Below, piece after piece: positions 51,316 through 61,412 of a stretch of 64,000 nt of DNA. This DNA is from Candidatus Saccharimonadota bacterium (GTDB lineage Bacteria > Patescibacteriota > Saccharimonadia > Saccharimonadales > UBA4665), in NCBI GenBank assembly GCA_027325485.1, contig DAIEFN010000002.1:19395-83394 (forward strand). The letters run 5' to 3'. The stretch's first letter is position 1. Every line of letters starts with the position of its first letter. A program made the translations under genes and the position numbers. The notes under the pieces are model-generated. The model searched no databases, was not told the DNA's origin, and saw only the letters and a program-made list of their open reading frames with translations.

Positions 51316-52908
51316 TTACGGGCCTGAGAGCACTTCCCTCCAGGAAAGGATGTTATAAGCTGAGGTTACCGGAAAGCTAGGGGGCGGGCTGTACAATAAA
51401 TTGTAGTCGTAGCTAGTAGTATTGTTGAGTATTCCGGATATGTAGTATCCCTGACTTGAGCTATATACTGCATTACCGCAGCTACCTCCGATTAGCCAGG
51501 TCCATGTCCAGTTAAGCCGCGTAGATACGCTTCCGTAGAAAGTAAATGTCTGATTCGGAGATATCCAGCCATAGGTGCACATATATGGATTCGTCTTATA
51601 GTAAACCGGATATTCCACATTGCCTGATTCGGAAATGATTGCGGCATCTACCTCAAAATTAAAACTACCACTAGCAGGAGGTGCATACGGGGCTAAGAGA
51701 ACATCACCCTGCGCCACTAAGCCGATAGCTACGCTACCGTCTTTGGCAGAGTAAAGCATTTGATCGACTATGGTTATGAATGCGTTATTATTGCCAGTTA
51801 ACCTGCCAGAGGCGATACTTACCCTGCCATTAAATGTCGGGTTGGTCCTGACCCAAACATTATCCTCAACATAGATTATTCCGCTCGGGTCGATTGCTAC
51901 ATTGCTGGCAACCAGCGCCAACGACAAGGCGCTGGTATAGGGACGTTTTTGATCATTCTCTCCGTTTACGTCATAGAGGTTATATGTGTCATTTGAATTC
52001 AGCTCAATCATATACCCCCGAGTTGCACTATAGCTTATTGATCGCTCAGGTATATATGTGCTGGTGCGGGTAGTCGGTGTCTGTGAGCACGCATTAGGCT
52101 GAGTAGCTAGACTGGCCGTCGCACTGTTAGCTGCAAATGCAGTCTTCTTTATATTACAAAGGCTGCTGGTGATTTGGTTGAAGTTAACGGTTGCTACCGG
52201 ATACTGCCAATCGGATTTATTGCGCGTACTACAATTAACTGGATAGGTAACGCTTGTACTACACCATACGCCAGGGTGAGATTGCCCGTCTCCACCAAGC
52301 TCATAAGGTGGCACATATGTAGCGCTAGAACTGGTTACGTCAGTGGTATTCGGACCGTCCATACGTATGCCGGTGTTCGAGTGTGCAGGACCGTTAGCAG
52401 TTTCGGTATTGCCGAACCAGAGTGCGCTATCTGAATTAACTACGTAACTGGCAAACGACGGTGCTCCAATTTCTGCTACTACCGTCCTTGAAACCGAGCT
52501 GCCAATTACCCTCCCGGTCGAGCGAACTGTAACAATAGTTGATCCATTATTTCCGCTAGGGTTGATATACAGTGTGTAGCTACCAATATCCTTATTGCTG
52601 ATGTCTAGATAGTTATGTACATACGGACCGTAACCGAGTCCGACTACAGGGCTAGATGGAGTTGATTGACCGTCTTTAAAATCGATCGGGTTATGGGTAA
52701 GGTGCCATAGATAATAATTGATGCCTGCCTCAGCAATATTGAGAGCTTCTTCGCGGTCGTTGTTGTATGTGGCCGACTGGAGATTGTTGCTAATCGCTGT
52801 TAACGCAGCGATTGAAATAATACTGGCGATTACGATGAATGTCAGTACATAAGTCATCGCGTATCCGCTCTGGTCAAGAATTTTAATTCTTCTGAGCTTA
52901 TGTTTCAT
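51316..52908 (-). CDS. PilX-like minor pilus assembly protein
   Basis: The N-terminal SGYAMTYVLTFIVIASIISI is a pilin-like helix after a short basic leader, but lacks the Glu at +5; EALNIAEAGINYYLWHL follows, the pattern of PilX/PulK-type proteins. The remaining 450 residues are a large Ser/Thr/Tyr-rich exported domain with several Cys. Last of three overlapping pilin genes (overlap 4 bp). 530 residues. Confidence 0.8.
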   Translation of the reverse strand: MKHKLRRIKILDQSGYAMTYVLTFIVIASIISIAALTAISNNLQSATYNNDREEALNIAEAGINYYLWHLTHNPIDFKDGQSTPSSPVVGLGYGPYVHNYLDISNKDIGSYTLYINPSGNNGSTIVTVRSTGRVIGSSVSRTVVAEIGAPSFASYVVNSDSALWFGNTETANGPAHSNTGIRMDGPNTTDVTSSSATYVPPYELGGDGQSHPGVWCSTSVTYPVNCSTRNKSDWQYPVATVNFNQITSSLCNIKKTAFAANSATASLATQPNACSQTPTTRTSTYIPERSISYSATRGYMIELNSNDTYNLYDVNGENDQKRPYTSALSLALVASNVAIDPSGIIYVEDNVWVRTNPTFNGRVSIASGRLTGNNNAFITIVDQMLYSAKDGSVAIGLVAQGDVLLAPYAPPASGSFNFEVDAAIISESGNVEYPVYYKTNPYMCTYGWISPNQTFTFYGSVSTRLNWTWTWLIGGSCGNAVYSSSQGYYISGILNNTTSYDYNLLYSPPPSFPVTSAYNILSWREVLSGP

Positions 52909-53507
52909 AAGTTGGTCTTTCGATTTCTTAAGCTTACGGTGAGGACCATCGTCTGACCGCCACTGGTGCCGGGATTGTTCTGTGGTACTTCCAGCGTTAT
53001 TGTGACTCCCTTTATGATGTGCTCGTCAGAAATAGGCATCGTTAACGTGTTGCCGTAGGCATCAAGGTATGTGAATAGGTTGAAACTGCTGGAAAATTTG
53101 TAATTGCTAATAATGGTGTAAGTTTTCATATTCGCAGTAATCGGCGTGCCTCCGGGCGGGTTTCCGGTCATTGGTGTAACATCAGCCAGTAGCTCATTCT
53201 GCTGAGCATTCAGGTAATAGTGGACGAGCGAAACGTACTGATCATCGGGCGAAAAGTATGCGTAAAGAGACATATCGTTACTACCAATCGATACAAAATC
53301 AGTGGCTCCTCTTATTACGTCGGCAAGTTTTTGGATAGAACCATCGAGTTGCGAAAAGTTGACAGAAGATTGTTGCAGCGAGAAAAAGCTAAAGATTGAC
53401 TTATTGTAAGCCTCTACGAAAGTAATCATGAATATAGCAAACAACATGATGACAATCAGCATCTCGATCAGCGTGAATCCCTTAGCGTTTTTTTTAAGGC
53501 GTAACAC
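52905..53507 (-). CDS. Type IV minor pilin (prepilin)
   Basis: Class III leader: cleavage between Gly10 and Phe11 in KNAKG-FTLIEMLIVIMLF, with Glu at +5 (residue 15), then the pilin helix and a PilW/PulJ-like domain. 200 residues. It overlaps its upstream neighbour by 14 bp and the downstream PilX-like gene by 4 bp. Confidence 0.9.
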   Translation of the reverse strand: MLRLKKNAKGFTLIEMLIVIMLFAIFMITFVEAYNKSIFSFFSLQQSSVNFSQLDGSIQKLADVIRGATDFVSIGSNDMSLYAYFSPDDQYVSLVHYYLNAQQNELLADVTPMTGNPPGGTPITANMKTYTIISNYKFSSSFNLFTYLDAYGNTLTMPISDEHIIKGVTITLEVPQNNPGTSGGQTMVLTVSLRNRKTNL

Positions 53508-55062
53508 TAATTCCTCCTAGGGGTGGGGATATTGGAGTAGTGTAATTGAAGCCGTTCGCCTTAACCTGGATTTGCAAGAAGCCTTGAGTAACGCCACCCA
53601 GATCGGCCGTACAGATTAGATCGGTGCCCGATGTTCCCGTGCAAGAAGTGGCATAGGTACTTGTACCCTCTATTAAGTTAACGGTAGTCAAGCAACTTGA
53701 AGCTGTTGAGCTACAAGGTAGGTTAGCTCCAGTTAGTGTGAATGAGAAACTACTGAGATTGGTCGAGCTGATACTAAATGTCGAAGGATCGATCGTTGAA
53801 ATTCGTGGGAATGAAGAGCTTGTCGAGAAAACCAGCATAGCCTTCTGGATATAGTTGCTACTGTTATAACTGTAGGTAACGGTCGGTGGACTTGATGGGT
53901 TGTATATTGGTACGGTTACGGGGTTGAACGAATTTGAGCCGCCGTAAGGCATAGCTGCCACTAAATAGTAGGTTGTACTTCCGACTGTACAATCACTCGA
54001 TCCACTGTCCCCGCAGAGAAAGTAGGGTCCCGGAGCAAGGTTGTTAAAAGCCACAAGCCCCGAACTGTCGGTTTGTGGGCGAGTATCAGGAGAATAATTA
54101 TCGTAATAGTAACTGCTGTCGGTGGTCGCAGTGTACTTTTTATAACCTCCTTTTAGGTATACGCTTAATCCGCTAATCGGGTTGCCACTCGTGTCTACGG
54201 CCTGTACTAACAAACTAGGTGAAGTCATCTGGTTCAGGGTTAGAGTAACTGAGGAGGGCTGCTGTGCAATCATAGTCTGGTTCGGATAGGTGGGGATTAA
54301 TGATCCGGAGGTTGCAATCGTTGAGAGTGATGAATAGCCACTGTCGGATGCACTAACGATGTAATCGGCATTGTTATCCGGAGGCATACCATAGAAGATG
54401 GCTATACCAGCATTATCGGTTGTCTCGGACAAATTTAAGATCGGACTGATAGCACTATTATTCACGTTAACCGTGGCCCCGGATATTGGGTTACCGCTAC
54501 TGTCAATCACGGTTACTAATAGCGCTCCTGTTGTATTGCTGGTTTCGGCTACGCTACCGGAAATCTCGGTGTCTAGACCAGCAAGTACTGCCCCACCTTT
54601 GTCAGTCACCGATACATGGATAATCTTGTAGTCTTCGGGGTTTGTGTCTACCGCCGGTGCACCTGAAGGTGGTGGATAATTGCGACAAAGCAGTTCTTCT
54701 TCTGCTAAAGTCGGATATTTTGCACAGCCATCGTAGGCATCGTCAACATAGTTGATACTAGTTGTAACCGTATATGTAATACCGTTTTCTGTAACGGTCT
54801 TTACTGCAGGGAGTGGATTAGTCGCATAGATACTCCCACCAGCTACGGCCAGTGAATCATAAGGTAGCCCCTTGAGATACTCTATTTGATTAGTTGCAAG
54901 CGTATTGGCGATGGCCATGTTCTTTGCCAGGACCGAAGTTTGCTCAAGTGAAGCAAGTAGACCGAAGATGCTCAGTACTACAATCGACAGGACGGTGAAG
55001 CTTACTATTAGTTCAATAATAGTAAATCCTTCTTGCCCACCAAAGCTCCTATACGTACCCAT
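53494..55062 (-). CDS. Large prepilin with Ig-like repeat domains
   Basis: The leader QEG-FTIIELIVSFTVLSIVV has cleavage after Gly12 and Glu17 at +5, as in PilV/PulI minor pilins. After about 160 residues come two domains with the pattern LLVTVIDSSGNPISGATVNV ... TDNAGIAIF and LLVQAVDTSGNPISGLSVYL ... TDSSGLVAF, typical of carboxypeptidase-regulatory or Big_1-like beta-sandwiches, about 105 residues apart. Such domains on a pilin tip suggest adhesion. 522 residues; first gene of the pilin operon. Confidence 0.85.
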   Translation of the reverse strand: MGTYRSFGGQEGFTIIELIVSFTVLSIVVLSIFGLLASLEQTSVLAKNMAIANTLATNQIEYLKGLPYDSLAVAGGSIYATNPLPAVKTVTENGITYTVTTSINYVDDAYDGCAKYPTLAEEELLCRNYPPPSGAPAVDTNPEDYKIIHVSVTDKGGAVLAGLDTEISGSVAETSNTTGALLVTVIDSSGNPISGATVNVNNSAISPILNLSETTDNAGIAIFYGMPPDNNADYIVSASDSGYSSLSTIATSGSLIPTYPNQTMIAQQPSSVTLTLNQMTSPSLLVQAVDTSGNPISGLSVYLKGGYKKYTATTDSSYYYDNYSPDTRPQTDSSGLVAFNNLAPGPYFLCGDSGSSDCTVGSTTYYLVAAMPYGGSNSFNPVTVPIYNPSSPPTVTYSYNSSNYIQKAMLVFSTSSSFPRISTIDPSTFSISSTNLSSFSFTLTGANLPCSSTASSCLTTVNLIEGTSTYATSCTGTSGTDLICTADLGGVTQGFLQIQVKANGFNYTTPISPPLGGISVTP

Positions 55063-55506
55063 GCTTATGCTTAATTTTATCAGTCATCAGGAAAAATTAG
55101 AACCTTATAGCACTTTGTTGACACATTGGGCATAGAGCCGCCTATTGCGGACTCGGGTCTTAAGTCTAAACTTCTAAATTACTGAAACAGGACGTCGAGT
55201 AGTTGGTAATCATACCAGTGGCTTGCATATGAGCCAATTGTTGGGTCTAATAAACCTAGTAACTCACTTACCGAATTTAACAACTTCTTTGGATTCGGTC
55301 GGTACATTATTTAAACTCCGCCAATAATTAATCCCTAGTCTGTTATTAACAAAACTCCATTGACGCTGATTAATGGAACCAAATTCCGCCAGTTCTTTTA
55401 AAACTACTCAGAGTGAGTTACTTAACTGCCAATTTTAGGCATGTTGCGGATGGCTCCTATGGTATCAAGCAATCTCTTTTTCGATTAGGTATGAATTAGG
55501 CAACCT
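55063..55506. other. Intergenic stretch without a supportable gene
   Basis: No reading frame on either strand looks like protein over more than a few tens of codons. The part next to 55063 must hold the promoter of the pilin operon, but I see no convincing -35/-10 pair. Confidence 0.4.
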
Positions 55507-55564
55507 TCGCCGGATCAAGAGCTACACAATTACCGCGCTCTCCCAATTGAGCTATTAGAGCGCC
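55507..55564 (-). other. tRNA-like remnant fused to the end of the phosphoketolase gene
   Basis: On the minus strand an acceptor-like GGGCGCTC and a perfect D-arm (GCTCAATTGGGAGAGC, 55552-55537) are followed by a stretch that does not form an anticodon stem, and then GATCCGGCG, like the 3' half of a T-arm. The 5' half of a tRNA can be recognised but it cannot fold fully. The stop codon of the phosphoketolase gene (55555-55557) lies inside it. Confidence 0.4.
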
Positions 55565-57924
55565 CACTTCCATTCTCGAATCTCCGGCATATCCACGCCA
55601 TTTAGGCGTATATACTCAGCGTGTTCAATGAGCTTTTGTTCCATCAGCTGCTTGAGCGCTAGTGTTTCACTGTTCGTAGTGTTGTACACCCGCTCAATAA
55701 CGTCCAGAACTAAGTGAAACCGATCCATATCGTTGCGCACTGTCATATCAAAGGCGGTGGTAATCGTGCCCTCTTCTTTATACCCACGTACGTGTAAATT
55801 ACGATTGACTCGTCGATAAGTTAAACGATGTACTACCCACGGATAGCCATGAAAAGCGAAGATGATCTCCTTATTTTTGGTGAATAGTTCGTCATAGTCA
55901 GCATCACTTAGGCCATGTGGGTGTTCAGTGTCGGGCTCAAGACGCATGAGATCAACAACGTTTACGACGCGGATTTTGAGTTCGGTTAAATGTTTGCGAA
56001 GAATCGAGACGGCCGCTAGTGTTTCAAGTGTGGGTATGTCACCAGCACAGGCCATTACAACATCAGGATCACCGTCGTCGTTGCTGGCCCAATCCCAAAC
56101 GCTAATTCCTTTCGTGCAGTGATCTATTGCCTCATCCATAGTAAGCCATTGAGGACTGTCATGTTTGCCCGTAATCGTGAGATTAATGTAGTTGCGACTT
56201 TTCAGACAGTGATCCATCGTTGAGATTAGTGTGTTAGCATCTGGTGGTAAATAAATACGCACAACTGACGCTTTTTTGTTGAGCAAATGGTCTATAAAGC
56301 CTGGGTCTTGGTGCGTGAAGCCGTTATGGTCCTGCCGCCAGACATGCGATGTCAGCAGGTAGTTAAGGGAAGCGATTGGCTTGCGCCACGGTAACTCGTT
56401 ACTCATCTTGATCCACTTGGCATGCTGGTTGACCATTGAGTCAACGATACGAATAAAGGCTTCGTAGCTATGGAATAGTCCGTGTCGACCGGTAAGCAAG
56501 TAGCCCTCCAGCCAACCCTCGGCCTGATGCTCGCTAAGCATCGAATCAAATACCATACCACTTGTTGCTAAGAATTCATCAGTAGGCTTAGTGCGGGCTT
56601 CCCATTGGCGATTCGTTGTTTCAAAGACTGCTTCTAAGCGATTAGAAATCAATTCATCTGGACCGAAGATACGGAAGTTGCGACGAGTTTCATTTTGCTT
56701 AATGACATCACGCAAGTACGGTCCAAGTGCATGCACATTACCCTCAACGCTGGCACTGCGCCCGGGAAATTTAACTTCGTAATTGCGGAAATCTGGCAAA
56801 TCAAGTTCACGCATGAAACCGCCACCATTAGCATGTGGGTTAGCACCCATACGCTGCACACCTGTCGGCGCAAGTGCTGCAAGTTCAGGTAGTAAAGTAC
56901 CGTTTTTATCGAATAGCTCCTCTGGTTTGTAACTTTTCAGCCACTCTTCGAGAACAGCAACGTTGTTTGGACATGTTTCATCAACAGCGAGCGGTACTTG
57001 GTGTGAACGGAAATTGCCTTCAACTTGCTTGCCGTCAATTATCTTCGGTCCAGTCCAACCTTTCGGCGAATTAAGTATTATTATCGGCCAACGCGGACGT
57101 GTTGGATCGTTATTACTACGAGCATTTTCTTGAATATTTTTAATATCACCGATTGCCTCATCGAGTTTCGCAGCCATGAGCTGATGCATCTGCATCGGAT
57201 TATCGCCTTCAACAAAGTAAGGGTTCCAGCCGTAGCCGCGAAACAAATGCTCCAACTCTTCATGTTCAATACGTGAAAGAATTGTTGGGTTACTGATTTT
57301 GTAGCCGTTGAGATGCAAAATTGGCAATACCGCACCATCAGTGATCGGGTTTAAAAACTTATTAGAGTGCCAAGCGGTAGCCAGTGGTCCGGTTTCAGCC
57401 TCTCCGTCACCGACGACACAAGCCGTAATGAGATCGGGGTTGTCAAAGACCGCACCAAAGGCATGACTAAGGCTATAGCCGAGCTCACCACCTTCATGTA
57501 TCGAACCAGGTACTTGCGGCGATACATGACTCGACAAACCATATGGGAATGAAAACATTTGGAATAATTTTTTGAGTCCAGCTTCGTCTTGGGTAACTTC
57601 GGGATAATATTCACTGAACGTGCCTTCCAAATATACGTTACCAACTAATGCTGGGCCACCATGACCAGGCCCAGAAACGTAAATCATATTGAGGTTGTTT
57701 GCTTTAATAATGCGGTTGAGATGAACATAGATAAAGTTCTGCCCGGGCGTTGTACCCCAGTGGCCAAGCAGTAATTTCTTAACGTGTTCAAGTTTCAGTG
57801 ATGTTTTAAGTAGCGGATTGTCGCACAGGTAAATCTGTCCAACCGATAAATAATTAGCGGCCCGCCAATAGGCATCGATATTGTGTAGTATTTTGTCGTC
57901 TAATGGATGTTCAGTATGATCCAT
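55555..57924 (-). CDS. xfp: Phosphoketolase (xylulose-5-phosphate/fructose-6-phosphate)
   Basis: TPP enzyme splitting xylulose 5-phosphate or fructose 6-phosphate with phosphate into acetyl phosphate. Family blocks: [16 protein letters not shown] at the start, [33 protein letters not shown] (TPP site), [13 protein letters not shown] and the C-terminal [13 protein letters not shown]. The frame is open to 57993, but the ATG at 57924 fits the family start and has GGGGGG just before it; it overlaps the ackA end by 14 bp. 789 residues, the norm. Works with acetate kinase to give ATP. Confidence 0.95.
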   Translation of the reverse strand: MDHTEHPLDDKILHNIDAYWRAANYLSVGQIYLCDNPLLKTSLKLEHVKKLLLGHWGTTPGQNFIYVHLNRIIKANNLNMIYVSGPGHGGPALVGNVYLEGTFSEYYPEVTQDEAGLKKLFQMFSFPYGLSSHVSPQVPGSIHEGGELGYSLSHAFGAVFDNPDLITACVVGDGEAETGPLATAWHSNKFLNPITDGAVLPILHLNGYKISNPTILSRIEHEELEHLFRGYGWNPYFVEGDNPMQMHQLMAAKLDEAIGDIKNIQENARSNNDPTRPRWPIIILNSPKGWTGPKIIDGKQVEGNFRSHQVPLAVDETCPNNVAVLEEWLKSYKPEELFDKNGTLLPELAALAPTGVQRMGANPHANGGGFMRELDLPDFRNYEVKFPGRSASVEGNVHALGPYLRDVIKQNETRRNFRIFGPDELISNRLEAVFETTNRQWEARTKPTDEFLATSGMVFDSMLSEHQAEGWLEGYLLTGRHGLFHSYEAFIRIVDSMVNQHAKWIKMSNELPWRKPIASLNYLLTSHVWRQDHNGFTHQDPGFIDHLLNKKASVVRIYLPPDANTLISTMDHCLKSRNYINLTITGKHDSPQWLTMDEAIDHCTKGISVWDWASNDDGDPDVVMACAGDIPTLETLAAVSILRKHLTELKIRVVNVVDLMRLEPDTEHPHGLSDADYDELFTKNKEIIFAFHGYPWVVHRLTYRRVNRNLHVRGYKEEGTITTAFDMTVRNDMDRFHLVLDVIERVYNTTNSETLALKQLMEQKLIEHAEYIRLNGVDMPEIREWKWAL

Positions 57925-59107
57925 GACTGCCCCCCTGTAATATTTTATTAGTTTCTCGCGCAATGGTTGCTGCTTCATCGGAATGGATGACATGCACTCC
58001 TACAGGACTGCCATCAACTGAAATGAGCCGTGAACCCGCTTCATTCCGTACCGGATCAAGTCTAATACCCAGGAAGGTCAATTCCTTACAAACTCTTGTG
58101 CGGATTTTCGGTGCATTTTCACCTATACCTCCTGTGAATACGAGAGTATTTAGCCCACCGAGTATGGCAGCAAAGCCTCCTATTGTTTTTGCAATGTCAT
58201 AACAGAAGATGTCTACGGCATCTTTAGCGCGCATGTCGTTATCTTCAATTTCAAGTAGTTTCTTCATGTCATTTGTTGTTTCAGATATGCCGAGTAAACC
58301 GGACTCGAAAGTTGCCATATATTGCAATCGATTAGTGTCGTAACCTTCGGTTCGGCTGAGATAAAGTAGGAGTCCAGGGTCTAGATCACCAGAACGCATG
58401 CTCATTGGTATCCCTGATGACGGCGTCATGCTCATAGTAGTATCAACTGAATTACCGTTCTTTAGGGCGGCAAGACTTGCGCCACTACCTAGGTGTGCAA
58501 CTATGACTTTACCGTTAGCCGCAGCTTCTCCCTCTACACGGTGTAGCTCATCTAATATATACGAATACGATAAGCCATGAAAACCATAGCGCCTTATACC
58601 TTCCGCTTCAAAATGACGAGGGATCGGCAATAGCCGGGATCTGGTTGGTAGGTCATGATGGAAGGCAGTATCGAAGCAGAGCGTCTGTAACGCATTTGGC
58701 AAGTCCTTCATAAACATTTCGACAAGAGCTAGTTCAATAGGTAGATGCTCGGGGTCAAATGCCACAAAAGTACGAAGCACCTCTAGAACACTATTGGTTG
58801 CAGCTATTGTTTGGTAATACTTAGGGCCACCATGCACAATACGATGACCGACAGCAGTAATAGTGTTTGCTTCAACATGCGCATACAGCCATTCAGTTAA
58901 CAAAGTAGCTGCATCAGTATGGGTTTGAGCGACCACTAGTTCGCTACTACTTCCGGTGACTAGATGAGAATTTAGTTGGCCGATATTTTCAACCGCTGCT
59001 TCAAACTTCTTTTGCATATCATGCACTGTAAATACGGCCAACTTAAGGCTAGACGATCCGGCGTTTACCGTAACGATGTGATTTTCTTTCGTAGTATGTG
59101 GATTCAT
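57911..59107 (-). CDS. ackA: Acetate kinase
   Basis: Uses the acetyl phosphate made by phosphoketolase to make ATP and acetate. Motifs: [62 protein letters not shown] and [10 protein letters not shown]. The frame extends to 59218 but the ATG at 59107, ten codons before the first strand, is the family start. 398 residues. Upstream member of the coupled ackA-xfp operon. Confidence 0.95.
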   Translation of the reverse strand: MNPHTTKENHIVTVNAGSSSLKLAVFTVHDMQKKFEAAVENIGQLNSHLVTGSSSELVVAQTHTDAATLLTEWLYAHVEANTITAVGHRIVHGGPKYYQTIAATNSVLEVLRTFVAFDPEHLPIELALVEMFMKDLPNALQTLCFDTAFHHDLPTRSRLLPIPRHFEAEGIRRYGFHGLSYSYILDELHRVEGEAAANGKVIVAHLGSGASLAALKNGNSVDTTMSMTPSSGIPMSMRSGDLDPGLLLYLSRTEGYDTNRLQYMATFESGLLGISETTNDMKKLLEIEDNDMRAKDAVDIFCYDIAKTIGGFAAILGGLNTLVFTGGIGENAPKIRTRVCKELTFLGIRLDPVRNEAGSRLISVDGSPVGVHVIHSDEAATIARETNKILQGGSHGSY

Positions 59108-59276
59108 TATGCTTATATTTATTCTAGCAGTTACCGGTGTCCGCAGGCGGATAGATACCGATACCACAATTAACAAAGAGTGCATCTTATCTTTCGGATA
59201 TTGACGCCAAAGCCGCACCTGAATATATACAGACGTGTACGTTTTGCTAATTAACCACCGTAATCACCTATTAGGG

Positions 59277-59398
59277 ATGGCTACTAAGGGTGTTCGGTTT
59301 AATGATGCTACAAGTTTCTACAAGATAGTGTCAATGGAATCAAAAATGCTAACCAAATACTAGAGTTGAATGAGCTATTCAAGTTAGCAAATCAATAA
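59277..59398 (+). pseudogene. Small gene with an apparent frameshift
   Basis: From ATG 59277 the frame reads MATKGVRFNDA, then runs into a stop after 28 codons. Another frame, open from about 59307, continues YKFLQDSVNGIKNANQIL and ELNELFKLANQ to a TAA at 59396-59398. Joined at about 59310 they would make a 40-residue helical protein. The rest of the 300-bp gap between ackA and tRNA-Leu shows nothing else. Confidence 0.35.
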
Positions 59399-59406
59399 TT
59401 AACTCG

Positions 59407-59492
59407 TGGTGCGCGGGGCGGGAATCGAACCCGCACGCCTTGTGGGCACGACATTTTAAGTGTCGCTCGGCTACCAATTACGACACCCGCGC
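59407..59492 (-). tRNA. tRNA-Leu (anticodon TAA)
   Basis: Type II tRNA of 86 nt: acceptor GCGCGGG with CCCGCGC, anticodon stem CGACA/TGTCG around CTTAAAA (TAA), long variable arm (TGCCCACAAGGCG), T-arm GCGGGTTCGATTCCCGC, discriminator A and encoded CCA. Confidence 0.95.
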
Positions 59493-59501
59493 ATAGCTTT
59501 T

Positions 59502-59575
59502 TGGAGACGCCGACCAGAATTGAACTGGCATAAAAGGTTTTGCAGACCTCTGCGTAACCACTCCGCCACGGCGTC
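59502..59575 (-). tRNA. tRNA-Cys (anticodon GCA)
   Basis: Acceptor GACGCCG with CGGCGTC, anticodon loop CTGCAAA (GCA), T-arm CCAGTTCAATTCTGG, U73 discriminator typical of tRNA-Cys, encoded CCA. It lies 9 bp upstream of tRNA-Leu, same strand, probably one transcript. Confidence 0.95.
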
Positions 59576-59635
59576 ACAACCACCTTAGTATATCTTATTG
59601 TTCTTGGGTCTATCTAGGGCAAATACTTTTTTGGC

Positions 59636-60058
59636 TTAATCGCCACTTAATCGAGAGCAATCGGCACATTTACCTTGAATTTCTATCTGATGACTAATCA
59701 ATCTAAAGTTGTTTTCTTGCGCTACCGAAGCAATGAATCCCTCAATTGCCTCTGCTTTAACGTCTATTACCTTGCCACAGTTAGTGCAAGTTAGGTGGTG
59801 ATGGTGTCGGTTAAAATCGTCACTCAACTCGAGTTTGTACTTAAAACCATGTGTCAGGCGCTGCAAAATGCCAAGCTTTTCAAAGATTGCCACGGTGCGG
59901 TAAGCACTCACTCGATCGACACGACCCGCAAGCTTACCAACCAATTCGTGCATCGAAAGTGGCTCGCTCGTAGATAGAGCATCAAAAACTGCCTGGCGTT
60001 GAGATGTTTTACTCAGCCCATTAGCGCTTAATACCGTGCTCAGTTTGGAATCACTCAT
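59636..60058 (-). CDS. Fur-family metalloregulator
   Basis: Winged helix (TSQRQAVFDALS ... RVDRVSAYRTVAIFEKLGIL) and the dimer/metal domain with HHHHLTCTNCGKVID (His85-88, C91, C94) and GKCADC (C131, C134), the structural zinc site. Fur, Zur and PerR cannot be separated from sequence here. Possible targets in this region include the redox genes. 140 residues. Confidence 0.93.
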   Translation of the reverse strand: MSDSKLSTVLSANGLSKTSQRQAVFDALSTSEPLSMHELVGKLAGRVDRVSAYRTVAIFEKLGILQRLTHGFKYKLELSDDFNRHHHHLTCTNCGKVIDVKAEAIEGFIASVAQENNFRLISHQIEIQGKCADCSRLSGD

Positions 60059-60156
60059 AATCCTAAGGGCAAGTTTAAAGCCAAAAGACGCAAATATCTA
60101 GCGCACTTTTCGCTTATTGCACGCTAGATAATGCTACTTAAGTTGCTGATTCTAAC

Positions 60157-60447
60157 TTAAAGACCGCTGCTTTGGGTGGTCAGCTGACTACTGTCGATGC
60201 TATTTGCACCAACATTTGTCTGGTTAAGCACGTTTAGGGCGTTGCTTAGATCTGAGGTCGTATTGATCTGAGGCATTGGCAGCGTTGCCACCGAAGTGTT
60301 GGGGGTTGACGTCGAACTGATGAAGCTGGCGCTAGTTTGGCCGGTGTTGCGGTTGTTAACAACGTAATAACCGACGCCAGCTATGGCCGCTACGATGACA
60401 ACTAACAATACTAATTCTATTGATGCGAAGCCTGATTGCTTTTTCAT
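60157..60447 (-). CDS. Small prepilin-like secreted protein
   Basis: KKQSG-FASIELVLLVVIVAAI is a class III prepilin leader with cleavage after Gly6 and Glu at +5 (residue 11). The remainder is a Ser/Thr/Asn-rich external part. 96 residues. Its ATG overlaps the stop of the gene upstream by one base (TAATG), so the two are coupled. Confidence 0.75.
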   Translation of the reverse strand: MKKQSGFASIELVLLVVIVAAIAGVGYYVVNNRNTGQTSASFISSTSTPNTSVATLPMPQINTTSDLSNALNVLNQTNVGANSIDSSQLTTQSSGL

Positions 60448-61004
60448 TATTGGCCACTCCCTGTTGATGTTGTTGAGCTGTTGTTGAGTTTCATACCATT
60501 CGCTTGAGCTACCCCGACGATAAGGTTTTTAACTGCTGTTCTTAAGCTCTGCAGGTCTGATATTTCAGTCTTAAGGTAACCTTGGAACCCGGTTACAATA
60601 GCCTTAGGTTCGCTAACCGTACAACTGAAACTACTGCTAGTCTTAAGTGTTACGAAGTCAGTTTGAACCTTTGCTTCAGCGACATTAACACTGTTTACTA
60701 ATGTCTGATAGTTAGCTAGAGTGTGGCCTTTCTTGGTGTAGAAAGCCTCGACTCTTGTCGCAATACCACTAAACAATGTGTCCTGATTATTGGCGCGCGT
60801 CTCAATCCGAGTCATGATCTGCGTAATAACCCTTTCTCTGGTCAAACACATTCTTTGTCTGGCTATAACAGCTTTTTGAGAGCTGGCTACAGTTTGCGCA
60901 TGGCTATTAGCCATGCTCGGCAAGGCGGATACAGTAGCACCGAGTAGCGTTACTAGCGCCAGACTAGTGCTAAATAGTCCTAATTTTGATGCATATTTTT
61001 TCAT
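60447..61004 (-). CDS. Secreted helical protein
   Basis: The frame opens at 61061 but the ATG at 61004 starts a normal signal peptide (MKKYASKLGLFSTSLALVTL, cleavage near ANSHA). The mature part is helical with two Cys, and a Ser/Thr tail. No family recognised. 185 residues. Coupled to the prepilin-like gene, so it may be part of a surface structure. Confidence 0.65.
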   Translation of the reverse strand: MKKYASKLGLFSTSLALVTLLGATVSALPSMANSHAQTVASSQKAVIARQRMCLTRERVITQIMTRIETRANNQDTLFSGIATRVEAFYTKKGHTLANYQTLVNSVNVAEAKVQTDFVTLKTSSSFSCTVSEPKAIVTGFQGYLKTEISDLQSLRTAVKNLIVGVAQANGMKLNNSSTTSTGSGQ

Positions 61005-61169
61005 AATTTCTATGTTAAATCCTTTTACATACTTGTGTCTAAAAGCATATGCTCTATGCATCTTAAAATCAAGATGAGTACATAAACCAACCCCTAATCT
61101 CCAGACATCAGCAAGTAGTACGGTTACGGCCCGTGCTTACAAGTGATTACGCAAACTAGAGTAGATTAG

Positions 61170-61412
61170 TTACTTCAGATTGAGCTGCTTCGCCAGCTGA
61201 GCATTGCTCGGCTCAACTAAAATGCTGCCGTCAGCAAAGATAATCGTTGGGATGCTTTTTAGGCCTTTATTTATCTCCGCAACTTTATCTGCGGCACCCT
61301 CAACTGAATCTATATCGATGTAATCGTATTCAATATTGTTGCTGTTGAACCATTCTCTACTGCGTTTGCAGTCGGCGCACCAGTCAGCACCGTACAAAGT
61401 GATTTCTGCCAT
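61170..61412 (-). CDS. Glutaredoxin-like/mycoredoxin-like protein
   Basis: Eighty residues of thioredoxin fold: ITLYGADWCADCKRSREW with redox pair C12/C15, then the cis-Pro SIPTIIFADGS. Short NrdH/mycoredoxin-type redoxins have this form; CADC differs from the usual CPYC or CGYC. It should reduce cytosolic disulfides or mixed disulfides. Confidence 0.88.
   Translation of the reverse strand: MAEITLYGADWCADCKRSREWFNSNNIEYDYIDIDSVEGAADKVAEINKGLKSIPTIIFADGSILVEPSNAQLAKQLNLK

Noticed and set aside
59392..59583. Minus-strand 63-residue frame
   Set aside because: It covers both tRNA-Leu and tRNA-Cys and is therefore not a gene.
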